NCBI RefSeq assembly: GCF_000159635.1
Contig: NZ_GG667194.1
Coordinates: 24,329 to 88,328 of the forward strand
From: Corynebacterium lipophiloflavum DSM 44291
GTDB lineage: Bacteria > Actinomycetota > Actinomycetes > Mycobacteriales > Mycobacteriaceae
Reading direction: 5' to 3'
Length of the DNA stretch: 64,000 nt
Each line of letters starts with the position of its first letter. Within the stretch, counting starts at the first letter, position 1. The notes under the pieces were generated by a model, which did no database searches, was not told the DNA's origin, and was given only the letters and a program-made list of their open reading frames with translations. Below are positions 1 to 9,159 of this stretch, piece by piece. The position numbers and the translations under genes were made by a program.

Positions 1-2050
1 CGAAGCCGCCACGGCCGCCTCGGTCACCGCCGAAGCTGCGCGCCGCGCCGCCCTTGTCGCGCTGGATGTTGATGAGCTGGCCGGAAATCCTGGTGTCCGA
101 CAGGCGATCCAGCACGGACGAGTCGAGATTCTTCGGCAGCTCCACCAGTGTGAAGTCGCCGCCGATGGTGATGCGGCCGAAGTCGCGCGAGTTCAGCCCG
201 CCCTCATTGGCAAGAGCACCGACGATGGCGCCCGGGCGGACGTGCTGGCGCTTGCCGACATCCAACCTGTACGTATCGAAGTTCTCACTGTCATTCTGGC
301 GCCCGCGCCCACCACGGTCACCGCGGTCACCCCTATCGCCGCGGTTAAACCGATCCCGGCGCCCGCCGCGATCACGGTCGCGTCGATCGTCGCGGTCCCA
401 GCCGTCGCGGTCGCGGCGGTCGCGCTTGTCCTTCGGCGGTTCCTTCATCAGGAACTCGCCCGCGGCATTCGCCTGTGCTGCCAGTGCCGCCGCGATGTCA
501 TCCATCGGGATGTTGTTCGTGTTGGAGTACTCGCGCACCATCGCCTTGAACACGTCCTGGTCCTTGGACTCGAGCGAGGCGGTGATGGAGTCCATGAACT
601 TCAACTTGCGGCTCTCGTTGACTTCGTCAACGGTCGGCAGCTCCATCTCCTCAATCGTCGCGTTGGTCACACGCTCGATGGAACGCAGCATGCGGCGCTC
701 GCGGGGCGTGACGAAGAGGATCGCCTCACCGGTGCGGCCCGCGCGGCCCGTGCGGCCGATTCGGTGGACGTAGCTTTCGATGTCGTTCGGGATGTCGTAG
801 TTGAACACGTGGCTGATGCGCTCGACATCGAGGCCGCGGGCGGCGACGTCGGTGGCGACAAGGATGTCGAGGCGGCCGTCGCGAAGCTGATCGACGGTGC
901 GCTCACGCTGCTGCTGGGCGATGTCGCCGTTAATCGCGGCGGCGGAGAACCCGCGGGCACGCAGTTTCTCAGCGAGTTCCTCGGTCTCGTGCTTGGTGCG
1001 CACGAACACGATCATCGCCTCGAACTCGGTCACCTCGAGGATGCGGGTGATCGCGTCGAGCTTGTTACGGTGCGCCGTGAACAAGTAGCGCTGAGTGATG
1101 TTGGTGTTGGTGCGGGTCTCGGACTTCACCGTGACCTCAGCCGGATCGTTGAGGTACTGCTTGGAGATCTTGCGGATGCCATTAGGCATCGTCGCGGAAA
1201 ACAGTGCGACCTGCTTGGTGTTCGGCGTGTCCTCGAGGATGCGCTCGACGTCTTCCTGGAAACCCATGTTGAGCATCTCATCGGCCTCATCGAGGACGAG
1301 GAAGCGCAGGTTGGAGATGTCGAGTGAGCCCTTTTCCAGGTGATCAATGACGCGGCCCGGCGTGCCGACGATGATCTGCGCGCCACGGCGCAGACCGGAG
1401 AGCTGGATGCCGTATGCCTGGCCACCGTAGATCGGCAGAACCTGAATCTTGCCTAAGTGGTCGGCAAACGACTGGAAGGAGTCGGCGACCTGCAGGGCGA
1501 GCTCGCGCGTGGGGGCGAGAACGAGGGCCTGCGGGTGGCGCAGCTGCGGGTCGATCTGGCTAAGGACCGGGAGCGCGAACGCGGCGGTCTTACCGGTGCC
1601 GGTCTGGGCGAGGCCGACGACGTCGCGGCCCTCCATCAGCAGCGGGATGGTCTCGGCCTGGATGGGCGACGGCTGCTCGAAGCCGACCATTTTTACCGCT
1701 GCGATAACGGAATCGGGCAGGTCCAGCTTCTCGAACCCATTCTTGGGCTCCTCGGCTTTAGGCTCATCAGCCTTGGGAGTGTCGTCGGCCTGTGGCTTAT
1801 CCCCCGCCTCAGGCTCAGAGACCTTCTCGGTCTCAGTGGCGTGTGCAGGCGCGTCTTTGGCGTCTGCGTTCTCAGTTACGGTGACTTCGGCCGCGGCCGA
1901 AGCGCCGGTGTCCTCAGAATCTCCCGCATCCCTGGTGTCTGCTGCAGCCTCATTCTCAGATGCTACGACAACCTGCGGGGTGTCCTGATTTTCCGACAGT
2001 TTCATGTCCGGCTCAAAGTCGCTGCCGGTAGCGTTTTCGGAAGTGCTCAT
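1..2050 (-). CDS. deaD: DEAD-box ATP-dependent RNA helicase, CsdA/DeaD type (3' end outside window)
   Basis: ATP-dependent RNA helicase that remodels structured RNA, typically in ribosome assembly and mRNA decay in the cytoplasm. Reading leftward from ATG 2050 the frame stays open to the window edge (about 683 codons). An acidic low-complexity N-terminus of about 110 residues precedes the helicase core. Visible motifs are AQTGTGKT (about residue 148), PTRELA, LDEADEML (about 250), SATMP, and HRIGRTGRAGR. An Arg/Asp/Gly-rich linker (about 537-585) follows, then a DbpA-like RNA-binding domain with the GGLNSRDFG and LDRLSDTRISG stretches, and the beginning of a Gly/Arg-rich tail. It is divergent from the Nudix gene, with a palindrome between them. 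The true C-terminus is not visible. Confidence 0.95.
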   Translation of the reverse strand, partial: MSTSENATGSDFEPDMKLSENQDTPQVVVASENEAAADTRDAGDSEDTGASAAAEVTVTENADAKDAPAHATETEKVSEPEAGDKPQADDTPKADEPKAEEPKNGFEKLDLPDSVIAAVKMVGFEQPSPIQAETIPLLMEGRDVVGLAQTGTGKTAAFALPVLSQIDPQLRHPQALVLAPTRELALQVADSFQSFADHLGKIQVLPIYGGQAYGIQLSGLRRGAQIIVGTPGRVIDHLEKGSLDISNLRFLVLDEADEMLNMGFQEDVERILEDTPNTKQVALFSATMPNGIRKISKQYLNDPAEVTVKSETRTNTNITQRYLFTAHRNKLDAITRILEVTEFEAMIVFVRTKHETEELAEKLRARGFSAAAINGDIAQQQRERTVDQLRDGRLDILVATDVAARGLDVERISHVFNYDIPNDIESYVHRIGRTGRAGRTGEAILFVTPRERRMLRSIERVTNATIEEMELPTVDEVNESRKLKFMDSITASLESKDQDVFKAMVREYSNTNNIPMDDIAAALAAQANAAGEFLMKEPPKDKRDRRDRDGWDRDDRRDRDRGGRRDRFNRGDRGDRGDRGGRGRQNDSENFDTYRLDVGKRQHVRPGAIVGALANEGGLNSRDFGRITIGGDFTLVELPKNLDSSVLDRLSDTRISGQLINIQRDKGGAARSFGGDRGGRGGF

Positions 2051-2096
2051 TGTTTCCCCACCTTACGCGAGACGCGCCGGTATTACTATTCGACGG

Positions 2097-2121
2097 TGGC
2101 GACATGGGAGCCATGTCACCA
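2097..2121. promoter_or_regulatory. Palindrome between divergent deaD and Nudix genes
   Basis: Two 11-nt arms (TGGCGACATGG and CCATGTCACCA, one mismatch) flank a 3-nt centre. The inner 17 nt are perfectly symmetrical. It lies 47 bp upstream of deaD and 37 bp upstream of the Nudix start, so it could be an operator for one or both genes, or an RNA hairpin in a leader. No U-tract follows, so a terminator is unlikely. Confidence 0.4.
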
Positions 2122-2158
2122 GCACCCCTTGCAGCGTGACTGACCTAAGCTATCAACC

Positions 2159-2566
2159 ATGCCGAACCAGATCGACGTCGTCGGAGCCGTATTCATTCGC
2201 CGCGGCAGCGTTTTCGCGGCACGGCGCGGTCCCGACAAGGCAATTCCCGGCGCCTGGGAATTTCCAGGCGGGAAGATCGAGCTCGGTGAGAGCCCGCGGG
2301 ACGCGCTAGTCCGCGAGCTTAGGGAAGAGCTACTTATCGACGCTCGCGTGGATGCGCACCTGACAACAACGGCGCATGCTTACGACTTTGGGGTCGTCAG
2401 TCTCTCCACTTACCTGTGCGAATTAGTATCCGGCGATCCTGTGTTGACTGAGCATTCCGAAGCTCGCTGGGTTGCTGTTGAGGACCTTCCTTCGCTGGAT
2501 TGGGCGCCCGCCGATATTCCCGCTGTTGAATTGCTCGTTGAAAGGGGTCAACGTGGAGAGCTCTAA
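2159..2566 (+). CDS. Nudix hydrolase, MutT-like (8-oxo-dGTP diphosphatase type)
   Basis: Hydrolyses nucleoside diphosphate-X substrates. The closest recognisable type is the MutT/(deoxy)nucleoside triphosphate pyrophosphohydrolase. The protein has 135 residues, usual for MutT. The full Nudix box is present at residues 38-60: GGKIELGESPRDAL followed by REL and REEL, including the metal-binding glutamates. ATG 2159 lies 7 nt after a -10-like TAAGCT (2146-2151) with no clear Shine-Dalgarno, which fits a leaderless transcript. Its last 14 bp overlap the start of the downstream helicase, so the two are almost certainly one transcription unit. The substrate cannot be told from sequence. Confidence 0.9.
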   Translation: MPNQIDVVGAVFIRRGSVFAARRGPDKAIPGAWEFPGGKIELGESPRDALVRELREELLIDARVDAHLTTTAHAYDFGVVSLSTYLCELVSGDPVLTEHSEARWVAVEDLPSLDWAPADIPAVELLVERGQRGEL

Positions 2567-5495
2567 AGCAACGTTGCGGCCTGCCGTCGACCACGGTTTC
2601 ATCCAAGCTAATTCCAGCCAATTTCACGACCGTGGTCCCTCGCTAGTTCTCAACGATTCGGCAATGACGATGGGCGGCGTCCTCCGCACCGAGCTTGAAC
2701 GCGCAGATTCATTCCAATTTTCCGTAGCGTTTGTCACCACCGACGGGATTGGGACAATCACCCAACAGCTAAGCCAATTCAAGGGCAAAGGAACGATTGT
2801 CACGTCCGATTACCAGGACTTCAATGAGCCCGATGCGTTACGCGAACTGTTGAAGTTCGACCACATTGAGGCACGGATTCTTGTCGGCAAGCCGCACCAC
2901 GCGAAAGGGTACATTTTTCACCACAGCGACCACCTCACCGCACTGGTTGGAAGTTCCAACCTGACCAGGAACGCTTTACTCAGCAACAACGAGTGGAACC
3001 TAAAGTTTTCGAGCCACGACGACGGCGACATCGCGATTCAGCTGAGTAGGGCGGTTAAATGGCAGCGTGAAAATTCGGTTGTGTTGACCGAAGACTGGAT
3101 TGATCAGTACGAAAAGCGCCGGAAGCAGCGCACAGTAATTTTCGACGACGTGTCTCAACCCATTTCACTAAGCGATGACGGTGAAGAGATATTGCCCAAT
3201 CTCATGCAGACCGAGGCGCTGGAAAACCTTCAGCGCGTTATCGACGCCGGCGAGCGCCGAGCGATCATCATTTCTGCAACGGGTACTGGAAAAACAATTC
3301 TTTCGGCACTAGCAGTGAGGCAGATTAAGCCACGCCGTGTCCTCTTCGTCGCCCACCGAGAACAAATTCTGAACAAGGCCGCTGAAGAGTTTCAACGAGT
3401 GCTCGCCTGCCCGCCAACTGATATCGGTTTTATCGTCGGGCAACGTAAGGAAGCTAATCAACGCCTGGTCTTTGCAACAATTCAATCCCTAGGCCGCGGC
3501 GACACGCTGAGCGAGATTTCCCCCAAGCAATTTGACCTTGTCATCGTTGACGAGGTCCATCGCTCTGGAGCCGAGTCTTACCAGAAGGTGCTCAACCATT
3601 TCCGCGCGGACTTTACGCTAGGGCTTACTGCGACCCCGGAACGCACCGATGGGTTCAATGTTTTTGAGCTTTTCGACTACAACGTGCCCTACGAGATTCG
3701 ATTGGAGGACGCGCTCGAAAACCACATGCTTGTCCCCTTTGACTACTACGGCGTATCGGACTACGAATCCGCATTTGGGTCGGTGATCTCGGATAACTCG
3801 ACCTTGCAACAGTTGGCAGCCCCTGAGAGGGTGCATCATCTAGCGAAAATCATTCAAGACTACTCCTTTGCGCGAGGTTCCAAGGGGTTGATCTTCTGCA
3901 GCAGCAACGCCGAAGCGGCCGCTTTAAGCAAGGGGCTAAACACAGAATCGGTCCATGGCCGTCCGCTACGTACCATCGCGCTATCCGGCGGGGACTCAAT
4001 CGAAACTCGTGAGAACACCGTGGAGAAGCTGGCTCAAGGCGAAATCGACTACATCCTCACGGTCGACATTTTCAACGAAGGCATCGACATTCCTCCTGTC
4101 AACGTGGTGGTTATGTTGCGCAGCACCCAATCATCGATCGTGTTCACCCAGCAACTTGGCCGCGGCCTGCGCAAATATGCGGGCAAGCGCTCGCTACGTG
4201 TCATCGACGTGATTGGTAACTACGCCACGAATTTTCTCGTTGCGGTCGCGCTTACGGGCGATCGATCCGGCAGCAAGGACGTGATCAAGGAGGGACTGCA
4301 TCGAACACGCACGCACCCTTTAGCCGGTGCCTCGACCGTGAGCTTCGATCGGGTCTCCATGCAGCGAATTGTTGAATCTTTGCAAAAGGCCCGCATTGCT
4401 GACCGGAAGGCGAAGCGGGAAGCAATTTTAAACTTGCAGTACCGGTTGGGGAGGATCCCTTCACTTGTTGACTTCGAAAACCACGAGTCGATGAACCCAT
4501 TCATTCTCGCCGCAACGGACAACAATGCGTCGAACTATTGGTCCCTCCTGAACGCGCTCAAGTTCGTTGGAACGCCACCTTCTTCGCATGAGGCGGCAGT
4601 ACTGTCCATGCTGTCTACTGAGCTGCTGAACGGTAAACGGCCCCACGAATTACTCCTCCTCCGAACCCTGATCGAAAACGGCCCGATCAGTGTCGATAGT
4701 TTCAGAAACTCACTGCAACGGCAGGGGCTAGACGCCTCGGCGAAGCATCTCGAATCGGTAGAGCGGATCTTGAACCTGTCATGGTTTGTAAAGGCCACGG
4801 CTCAAAAATATGGCTCGAAACCAATCGTGGAACGCGTGGGCAATCAGTACCGACTCGGTCGCGAGTTTGCCTCTCTCTACGGGTCCTACGCCGCGGAGCA
4901 CCCGCACCCCGAAATGAGTTTCCGAGCCCACGTCGACGACATCCTCGCGACGGGTCTGCTGATCAATCGCAAGCACTATGGCAGCGGCGACCGCCTCCTC
5001 CCGGGCAAGCTGTATTCGCGCAAAGATGCGTGCCGGCTGCTCAACTGGAAACAGAATGCGGAGAGCACAATCATGGGCTACAAAGTCGATAAGCATTCCG
5101 GTACCTGTCCGATTTTTGTCACCTACCACAAAGATCCGGACGTCGATACGCGCCTGCAGTACGGCGATCATCTCGTAAATCGATCCACCATGCACTGGTT
5201 TTCGCGGCACGGGCGAACTTTGGAAAGCAAGGAACTCCAACCAATTTTGTCCAATTCGGTTGAGTTGCATCTTTTCGTTAAACGCGAAGATGCGGACGGC
5301 CTTGAGTTTCACTATCTAGGCCAAGCCGATTCGACCGATGCGCAAAACACGACGATGAGGGGCAACAACGGTGATTACCTCGACGTGGTGACGACGGACC
5401 TCATACTCCACCACCCAATTCCCCAGGAAATCTTCGACGCCATCACCGCCTCGAAAACCGTCGCATCGGTAGCGGTACCCCACACCACCTCATAA
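2553..5495 (+). CDS. PLD-like nuclease / SF2 helicase / DUF3427 protein
   Basis: A 980-residue protein. The GTG at 2553 is chosen because AAAGGGG sits 6 nt upstream and residues before it look unrelated to any domain. Order of domains: a phospholipase-D-type nuclease half-site (HAK at about 116-118, GSSNLT at about 133-138). Then an SF2 helicase core with Walker A ATGTGKT (242-248), DEVH box (333-336), TATPE (about 359-363) and arginine-finger motif QQLGRGLRK (533-541). Then a C-terminal DUF3427 region. The combination suggests ATP-driven movement on nucleic acid with attached cleavage; the biological role is not established from sequence. Base use is visibly AT-richer than its neighbours (many AAA, AAT, TTT codons), suggesting acquisition by transfer. 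It is translationally coupled to the Nudix gene. Confidence 0.9.
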   Translation: MESSKATLRPAVDHGFIQANSSQFHDRGPSLVLNDSAMTMGGVLRTELERADSFQFSVAFVTTDGIGTITQQLSQFKGKGTIVTSDYQDFNEPDALRELLKFDHIEARILVGKPHHAKGYIFHHSDHLTALVGSSNLTRNALLSNNEWNLKFSSHDDGDIAIQLSRAVKWQRENSVVLTEDWIDQYEKRRKQRTVIFDDVSQPISLSDDGEEILPNLMQTEALENLQRVIDAGERRAIIISATGTGKTILSALAVRQIKPRRVLFVAHREQILNKAAEEFQRVLACPPTDIGFIVGQRKEANQRLVFATIQSLGRGDTLSEISPKQFDLVIVDEVHRSGAESYQKVLNHFRADFTLGLTATPERTDGFNVFELFDYNVPYEIRLEDALENHMLVPFDYYGVSDYESAFGSVISDNSTLQQLAAPERVHHLAKIIQDYSFARGSKGLIFCSSNAEAAALSKGLNTESVHGRPLRTIALSGGDSIETRENTVEKLAQGEIDYILTVDIFNEGIDIPPVNVVVMLRSTQSSIVFTQQLGRGLRKYAGKRSLRVIDVIGNYATNFLVAVALTGDRSGSKDVIKEGLHRTRTHPLAGASTVSFDRVSMQRIVESLQKARIADRKAKREAILNLQYRLGRIPSLVDFENHESMNPFILAATDNNASNYWSLLNALKFVGTPPSSHEAAVLSMLSTELLNGKRPHELLLLRTLIENGPISVDSFRNSLQRQGLDASAKHLESVERILNLSWFVKATAQKYGSKPIVERVGNQYRLGREFASLYGSYAAEHPHPEMSFRAHVDDILATGLLINRKHYGSGDRLLPGKLYSRKDACRLLNWKQNAESTIMGYKVDKHSGTCPIFVTYHKDPDVDTRLQYGDHLVNRSTMHWFSRHGRTLESKELQPILSNSVELHLFVKREDADGLEFHYLGQADSTDAQNTTMRGNNGDYLDVVTTDLILHHPIPQEIFDAITASKTVASVAVPHTTS

Positions 5496-5536
5496 ACTCC
5501 GAAGTGCCCAACCCCCACACGAAAAGGCGGGACACC

Positions 5537-6502
5537 ATGACCGTGACCCAAGGAACAAAAATCGTCCTCATCGGTGCTGGCGCCGTCGGTATCGCCTACG
5601 CCTACGCTCTGCTTAACCAGGGTCTGACAGACCACCTCGCCATCATAGATCTCAACGAGGATATGACGTGGGCGCAGGTGGAGGATCTCTCCCACTCCGT
5701 CCCCTTCTCCGGCCATAACATCCAGGTCACGGTGGGCACCTATGCCGACTGCCGGGATGCCGCAATCGTGGTCAACTGCGCGGGTGTGGCACAGCGCGAG
5801 GGCGAGACTCGCCTCGACCTTGTGGCGCGCAACGTCCAGATCTTCGAGTCCATCAACCGCCAGGTGATGGACAACGGTTTCAACGGCATTTACTTGGTGG
5901 CCACGAACCCGGTGGACATCCTCACCTACGTCACCTGGAAACAGACGGGGCTTCCGTCGAACCAGGTCATCGGCTCCGGCACCGTGCTCGACACCGCGCG
6001 CTGGCGCCACAACCTTGGCAAACGCTTCGGCATTGCTGCCTCGGCTGTGCACGCCTACGTCATCGGCGAGCACGGGGATTCCGAGTTGCCGGTGCTGTCC
6101 TCCGGAACCATTGCGGGAGTACAAATCCCGCGCATCGTGGACAAGGAGGCGGAAAAGAACCCGCATATTCACGAAGACATTGAGGAGATGTTCCGCGCAA
6201 CCCGCGACGCCGCCTACGACATCATCCGCGCTAAGGGCAACACTTCCTACGGCATCGGATCCGCGCTCGCGCGCATCACCCGGGCGATCCTGCGCAACGA
6301 GGATGTGGCCCTGCCCGTATCGGCACTGTTGCAGGGCGAGTACGCCCGCGAGGATGTCTACATTGGCACCCCGACCATCATCAATCGCCAGGGCGTGCGT
6401 AGCGTTGTCGAGCTACGCCTGAACGAGGAAGAATTCGAGCGCTTCGACGCCTCCGCTGCGACGTTGCGTAAGGTGTTGGAATCGATCGGCGTGGCCAACT
6501 AG
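5537..6502 (+). CDS. ldh: L-lactate dehydrogenase
   Basis: Reduces pyruvate to L-lactate with NADH in the cytoplasm, regenerating NAD+ when oxygen is limiting. The 321-residue length is typical. Visible features are the Rossmann motif GAGAVG (13-18), the active-site loop QREGETR (86-92), the VATNPVDI stretch, the catalytic Asp in LDTAR (about 152) and catalytic His179 in GEHGDSE (177-183). ATG 5537 (MTVTQGTK) is preferred over the upstream in-frame ATG at 5504, because the nucleotide-binding strand begins a few residues later and AAAAGGCGGG lies just upstream. Only 41 bp separate it from the helicase stop, so it may be read from the upstream operon as well. The stop codon abuts a pseudogene remnant. 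Confidence 0.96.
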   Translation: MTVTQGTKIVLIGAGAVGIAYAYALLNQGLTDHLAIIDLNEDMTWAQVEDLSHSVPFSGHNIQVTVGTYADCRDAAIVVNCAGVAQREGETRLDLVARNVQIFESINRQVMDNGFNGIYLVATNPVDILTYVTWKQTGLPSNQVIGSGTVLDTARWRHNLGKRFGIAASAVHAYVIGEHGDSELPVLSSGTIAGVQIPRIVDKEAEKNPHIHEDIEEMFRATRDAAYDIIRAKGNTSYGIGSALARITRAILRNEDVALPVSALLQGEYAREDVYIGTPTIINRQGVRSVVELRLNEEEFERFDASAATLRKVLESIGVAN

Positions 6503-6814
6503 GCCGGGATAGTGCTCTAAAGACTGCAGCGCGAGGTTGATCAGGCCGTCACCGCCGCACACAACCAGGGCGTCGAGACGGGACTCCTCCAGCGCAGCCT
6601 CGGCGAGCTCGAGGGAGCGCTCCGCGGTGGCCCCCTGCAGCGACACATCATCGATGCCATGGTGCGAGAAGCGGTCGTGCGCATCTTGTGCGATGCGCAT
6701 GGCGGATCCCTTCCCCGCGGCGGGGTTGGTGATCATCGCAATGCGTTTGATCTCTTTCGTCCCCACCTCAAATAAGCCGGACGGGTTATTGCGATCGTGA
6801 AATGATTCTCCCAC
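6503..6814 (-). pseudogene. Truncated diacylglycerol/lipid kinase (N-terminal remnant)
   Basis: From GTG 6814 the frame encodes the start of a diacylglycerol-kinase catalytic domain: IAMITNPAAGKGSA (nucleotide-binding strand) and later VVCGGDGLINLALQ (the GGDG motif). Similarity stops around SLEHYPG at about 6503. From there the frame runs for 90 nt as antisense of the ldh 3' end to a stop at 6413. An intact lipid kinase of this family has about 300 residues; only about 100 remain, so the substrate-binding half is missing. GTG 6814 is 3 bp from the oxidase-fragment stop, as in an operon. It is probably non-functional. Confidence 0.85.
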
Positions 6815-6816
6815 CG

Positions 6817-7480
6817 TTAGCGCTCCAAGGTCCGCGGGGCGCCCTCGGGACGGTCGAACGTCTTGCCCGGGTTGAGGATGCCAGCCGGGTCGATCTCCCT
6901 TTTGACCGCCTTGAGAATGTCAATGCCGAGCTGGCCCACCTCAGAGTCCATCCACGGCAGGTGGTCGGTGCCCACCGCGTGGTGGTAGGTGACGGTGCCG
7001 CCGTTGTCCGTCATCGCCTGGGTGGCGGCGGACTTGACGGCGCGCCACTTGCGCTCGACTGCCTCCGGATTGTCCCCGCCGCCGGCGACGACGGTGAAGA
7101 ACAGCGAGCAGCCGGTGGCGTAGACATGGCTGACGTGGCACATGATCAGCGCCGGGGAGTCCCCGACGAGCTTGGAGGCGAGGGCTTCGCCGACGGCCTT
7201 CTTCAGGCGCGGCACATTGGACCAGTCGGTCGCGGTCTCCACCGTTTCGCACATTGCGCCGGCGTCCATCAGTGGATCGCGCAGCACCGGCGCCCCGAAG
7301 CGCTCCTTTTCCCACTGCCGGGCCGGGCCTTCGCCGACGGAGGTCGCACCGTGCGTGAGCATGATCGCCCGCGTCTCCTGGTGCGGGCGCGTGGCATGCT
7401 CTTTTGTTCCCTCGAACATGGCGATGGACAGGCAGCCAACCCGACGCCATGCTCGACGAAGAGCATCGCCCTCGTCGGCG
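6817..7480 (-). pseudogene. Truncated FAD-linked oxidase, alkyl-DHAP synthase-like (C-terminal remnant)
   Basis: The frame ending at 6817 encodes the C-terminal half of a GlcD/alkyldihydroxyacetone-phosphate-synthase-type FAD oxidoreductase. Recognisable stretches include MFEGTKEH, LRDPLMDAGAMCETVETAT, HVSHVYATGCSLFFT, HHAVGTDHLPW and the terminal DPAGILNPGKTF. The N-terminal FAD-binding (PP-loop) domain is absent. Upstream the frame continues through GCLSIAMFEG to about 7480 and then meets an in-frame stop at about 7513. With roughly 200 of the usual 450-530 residues left and the flavin domain lost, it cannot be an active enzyme. It points away from the glpD remnant, so both have lost their 5' ends at the same place. 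Confidence 0.85.
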
Positions 7481-7542
7481 CCTCCCTCGAACGCTCGCCG
7501 CGCAGCTCAGACAACATCGCCACCGCAAGCGCAGTAACGACT

Positions 7543-7806
7543 ATGCCGCCCCGCTCGCTGGTCGAACGCTACGGCGCAGAGGCGTACAACGTGCTCGCCG
7601 CCTGCGCCCTCGACAACGCCACGGAGCGCATCGCGGGTCTTGACATCACCAGGGCGGAACTCTCGAACGCGGTCACCCACGAGGGCGCGATAAGCGTGGA
7701 CGACATCCTTGTCCGACGCACCCGCATCGGGCTGGTTGCCACGGACCGCGCAGCTGCAGAACCCGCCGCCCGAGAAGCACTCGCGGCGGCGGGTGTGCAG
7801 GCCTAA
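7543..7806 (+). pseudogene. glpD: Truncated glycerol-3-phosphate dehydrogenase (C-terminal remnant)
   Basis: The 87 residues from 7543 match the C-terminal domain of aerobic GlpD: SLVERYGAEAYNVL, then TRAELSNAVTHEGAISVDD, and ILVRRTRIGLVATDR. In the intact enzyme this domain caps a large FAD-dependent dehydrogenase of more than 500 residues. Nothing of the FAD domain is present upstream. A possible extension of homology (IALVGAS) reaches left to about 7461, overlapping the oxidase remnant on the other strand. The exact join is therefore uncertain. No RBS is evident. This is a relic, not a gene. Confidence 0.85.
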
Positions 7807-7818
7807 GCGGCAGAAGAA

Positions 7819-8127
7819 CTAGTCGAAGAACCCGCCGGTGGCGGTGCGCGGCAGGGTCCAGGAAATCGCGTAATCAACCCCGTCGACCAGGCGGGGACGG
7901 AAGGTGTCGTTCAGCCGATCGTCGGCATCGTTGACGTTGGCCGCCTCCACCTTCACCGGGAAGGTGTCGCCGGTGGCGTCCCCGGCGGCGCTAATCGCCC
8001 CGAAGGTTCCGGCGCGCTGAATAAGCTGCTCAAAGACGAAAGCGGCGGCGGAAGAAGTGTTTACGGTTGCGGCCGCCTCGTCCACGTTGCGGACATCGAC
8101 CTCGACGTTAGTTGTGTAAGTAGTCAT
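7819..8127 (-). CDS. Conserved-looking small hypothetical protein
   Basis: A 102-residue soluble protein starting MTTYTTNVEVDVRN. I do not recognise the family. It has no signal peptide, membrane segment or cysteines, and is mixed alpha/beta-like with a proline- and glycine-ended C-terminus (RTATGGFFD). ATG 8127 is chosen over an upstream in-frame start at 8154 because the upstream residues (MGFCGKNGS) look like untranslated leader. It converges with the glpD remnant and lies 48 bp downstream of the nucleoside hydrolase on the same strand, so it could belong to that operon. Confidence 0.6.
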   Translation of the reverse strand: MTTYTTNVEVDVRNVDEAAATVNTSSAAAFVFEQLIQRAGTFGAISAAGDATGDTFPVKVEAANVNDADDRLNDTFRPRLVDGVDYAISWTLPRTATGGFFD

Positions 8128-8175
8128 ACTGCCATTCTTACCGCAAAAGCCCACACGGCTGGCGGACCGGGATGG

Positions 8176-9159
8176 TTAGTCCTCTGCGCGGGCATGGCGC
8201 GTGGCGTCGAGATCAGCGCTGCCGCCGAAGAACCTCGCGTGCACTCCGCAGGCCCGCACAAACTCGCGATGAGCTGCGTCGACATCGGCGCGTGCGACGA
8301 CGCACGCGTTGGCTCTCCCGCTAACAATCGCGCTCGTTCCACGATGGTCATCGTCGTCGCTGTGAACCGAGATTGTGGTCGAAGGGGCGTCGAAAAGCAC
8401 CGTGCCGAGCGCGACCATGGTGGTGAGCAGGTCGTGGACCTGGGCGACATAGCCCAGGTTTTCCAGCTCGTGGAACTCGAAGTAGAAGCGCAGGATCTCG
8501 CCGAGGTCGCGCGCTATCGGGGCCGGGCCGAGCGCGTCGATCGCGGTGGCGAGCGTCTCCGGAGTGAGCACCATGCGCTCCGTTACGCCCAGCGAACACA
8601 GGGTGATGGGGACCGCGGTGAGCGCGAACACCTCGCTGGCGGCGTGAGGATCCACCCAGAAGTTCCACTCGGCGGTGTCGGTGGTGTTGCCTGGGTAGTC
8701 AATCGCCCCGCCCATCACGGTGATGTGCTTGAGCTGGGCGAAATGCGAGGGGTGCAGGCGCCGGAAAGCGGCGAGGTTGGTCAAGGGGCCTGTGACCACC
8801 AGGTGCAAATCGTCCGTGCCGCGCTCGATGGCGTCGCACCACAACATGTCCCAGTCGTTTTCGACGTGGCGCGCGGGCGCGGACACGTAGCCCAGGCCGG
8901 TCTCACCGTGGGTCTCCGGTGTGGTGGTCAGCGGCAGAACCAGCGGGTTGGCCATGCCGGCCGCGAGCGAGATCGTGCGCAAGCCGCACTGGGCGAGCAC
9001 CCACGCGGCGTTGACCGCGCATTGGGTGGCCTCGACGTTGCCGGACGTGGTGGTCACAGCCTCCAGCTCCACACTGCCCTCGTGGTGCAAGGCCGCCAGG
9101 TAGATCAGCGCGAGAGTGTCGTCGATGCCGGGGTCGCAATCTAACACGACGCGCTTCAT
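8176..9159 (-). CDS. Inosine/uridine-preferring nucleoside hydrolase
   Basis: Cleaves the N-glycosidic bond of ribonucleosides to give base and ribose, for salvage. The 327-residue length is typical. The diagnostic N-terminal calcium-site motif DCDPGIDD is at residues 7-14. The core strands ITVMGGA and WNFWVDPHAA follow, as does a later VAQVHDLL that supplies the conserved His-Asp of the active site. ATG 9159 is preceded by AAAGGAGC, and shares an ATGA overlap with the MFS gene, so a longer reading from 9447 is an artefact. Coupling to a transporter suggests uptake followed by hydrolysis of nucleosides. Which nucleoside is preferred cannot be told. Confidence 0.92.
   Translation of the reverse strand: MKRVVLDCDPGIDDTLALIYLAALHHEGSVELEAVTTTSGNVEATQCAVNAAWVLAQCGLRTISLAAGMANPLVLPLTTTPETHGETGLGYVSAPARHVENDWDMLWCDAIERGTDDLHLVVTGPLTNLAAFRRLHPSHFAQLKHITVMGGAIDYPGNTTDTAEWNFWVDPHAASEVFALTAVPITLCSLGVTERMVLTPETLATAIDALGPAPIARDLGEILRFYFEFHELENLGYVAQVHDLLTTMVALGTVLFDAPSTTISVHSDDDDHRGTSAIVSGRANACVVARADVDAAHREFVRACGVHARFFGGSADLDATRHARAED

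Noticed and set aside
242-1327. Long open frame on the + strand inside deaD (361 codons)
   Set aside because: It is antisense to a clearly conserved helicase core and its product is low-complexity; GC-rich third positions create such shadow frames.
6802-7806. One continuous + strand gene of 334 codons
   Set aside because: Only the last 87 codons resemble a protein family (GlpD C-terminus). The rest is antisense to the oxidase remnant.
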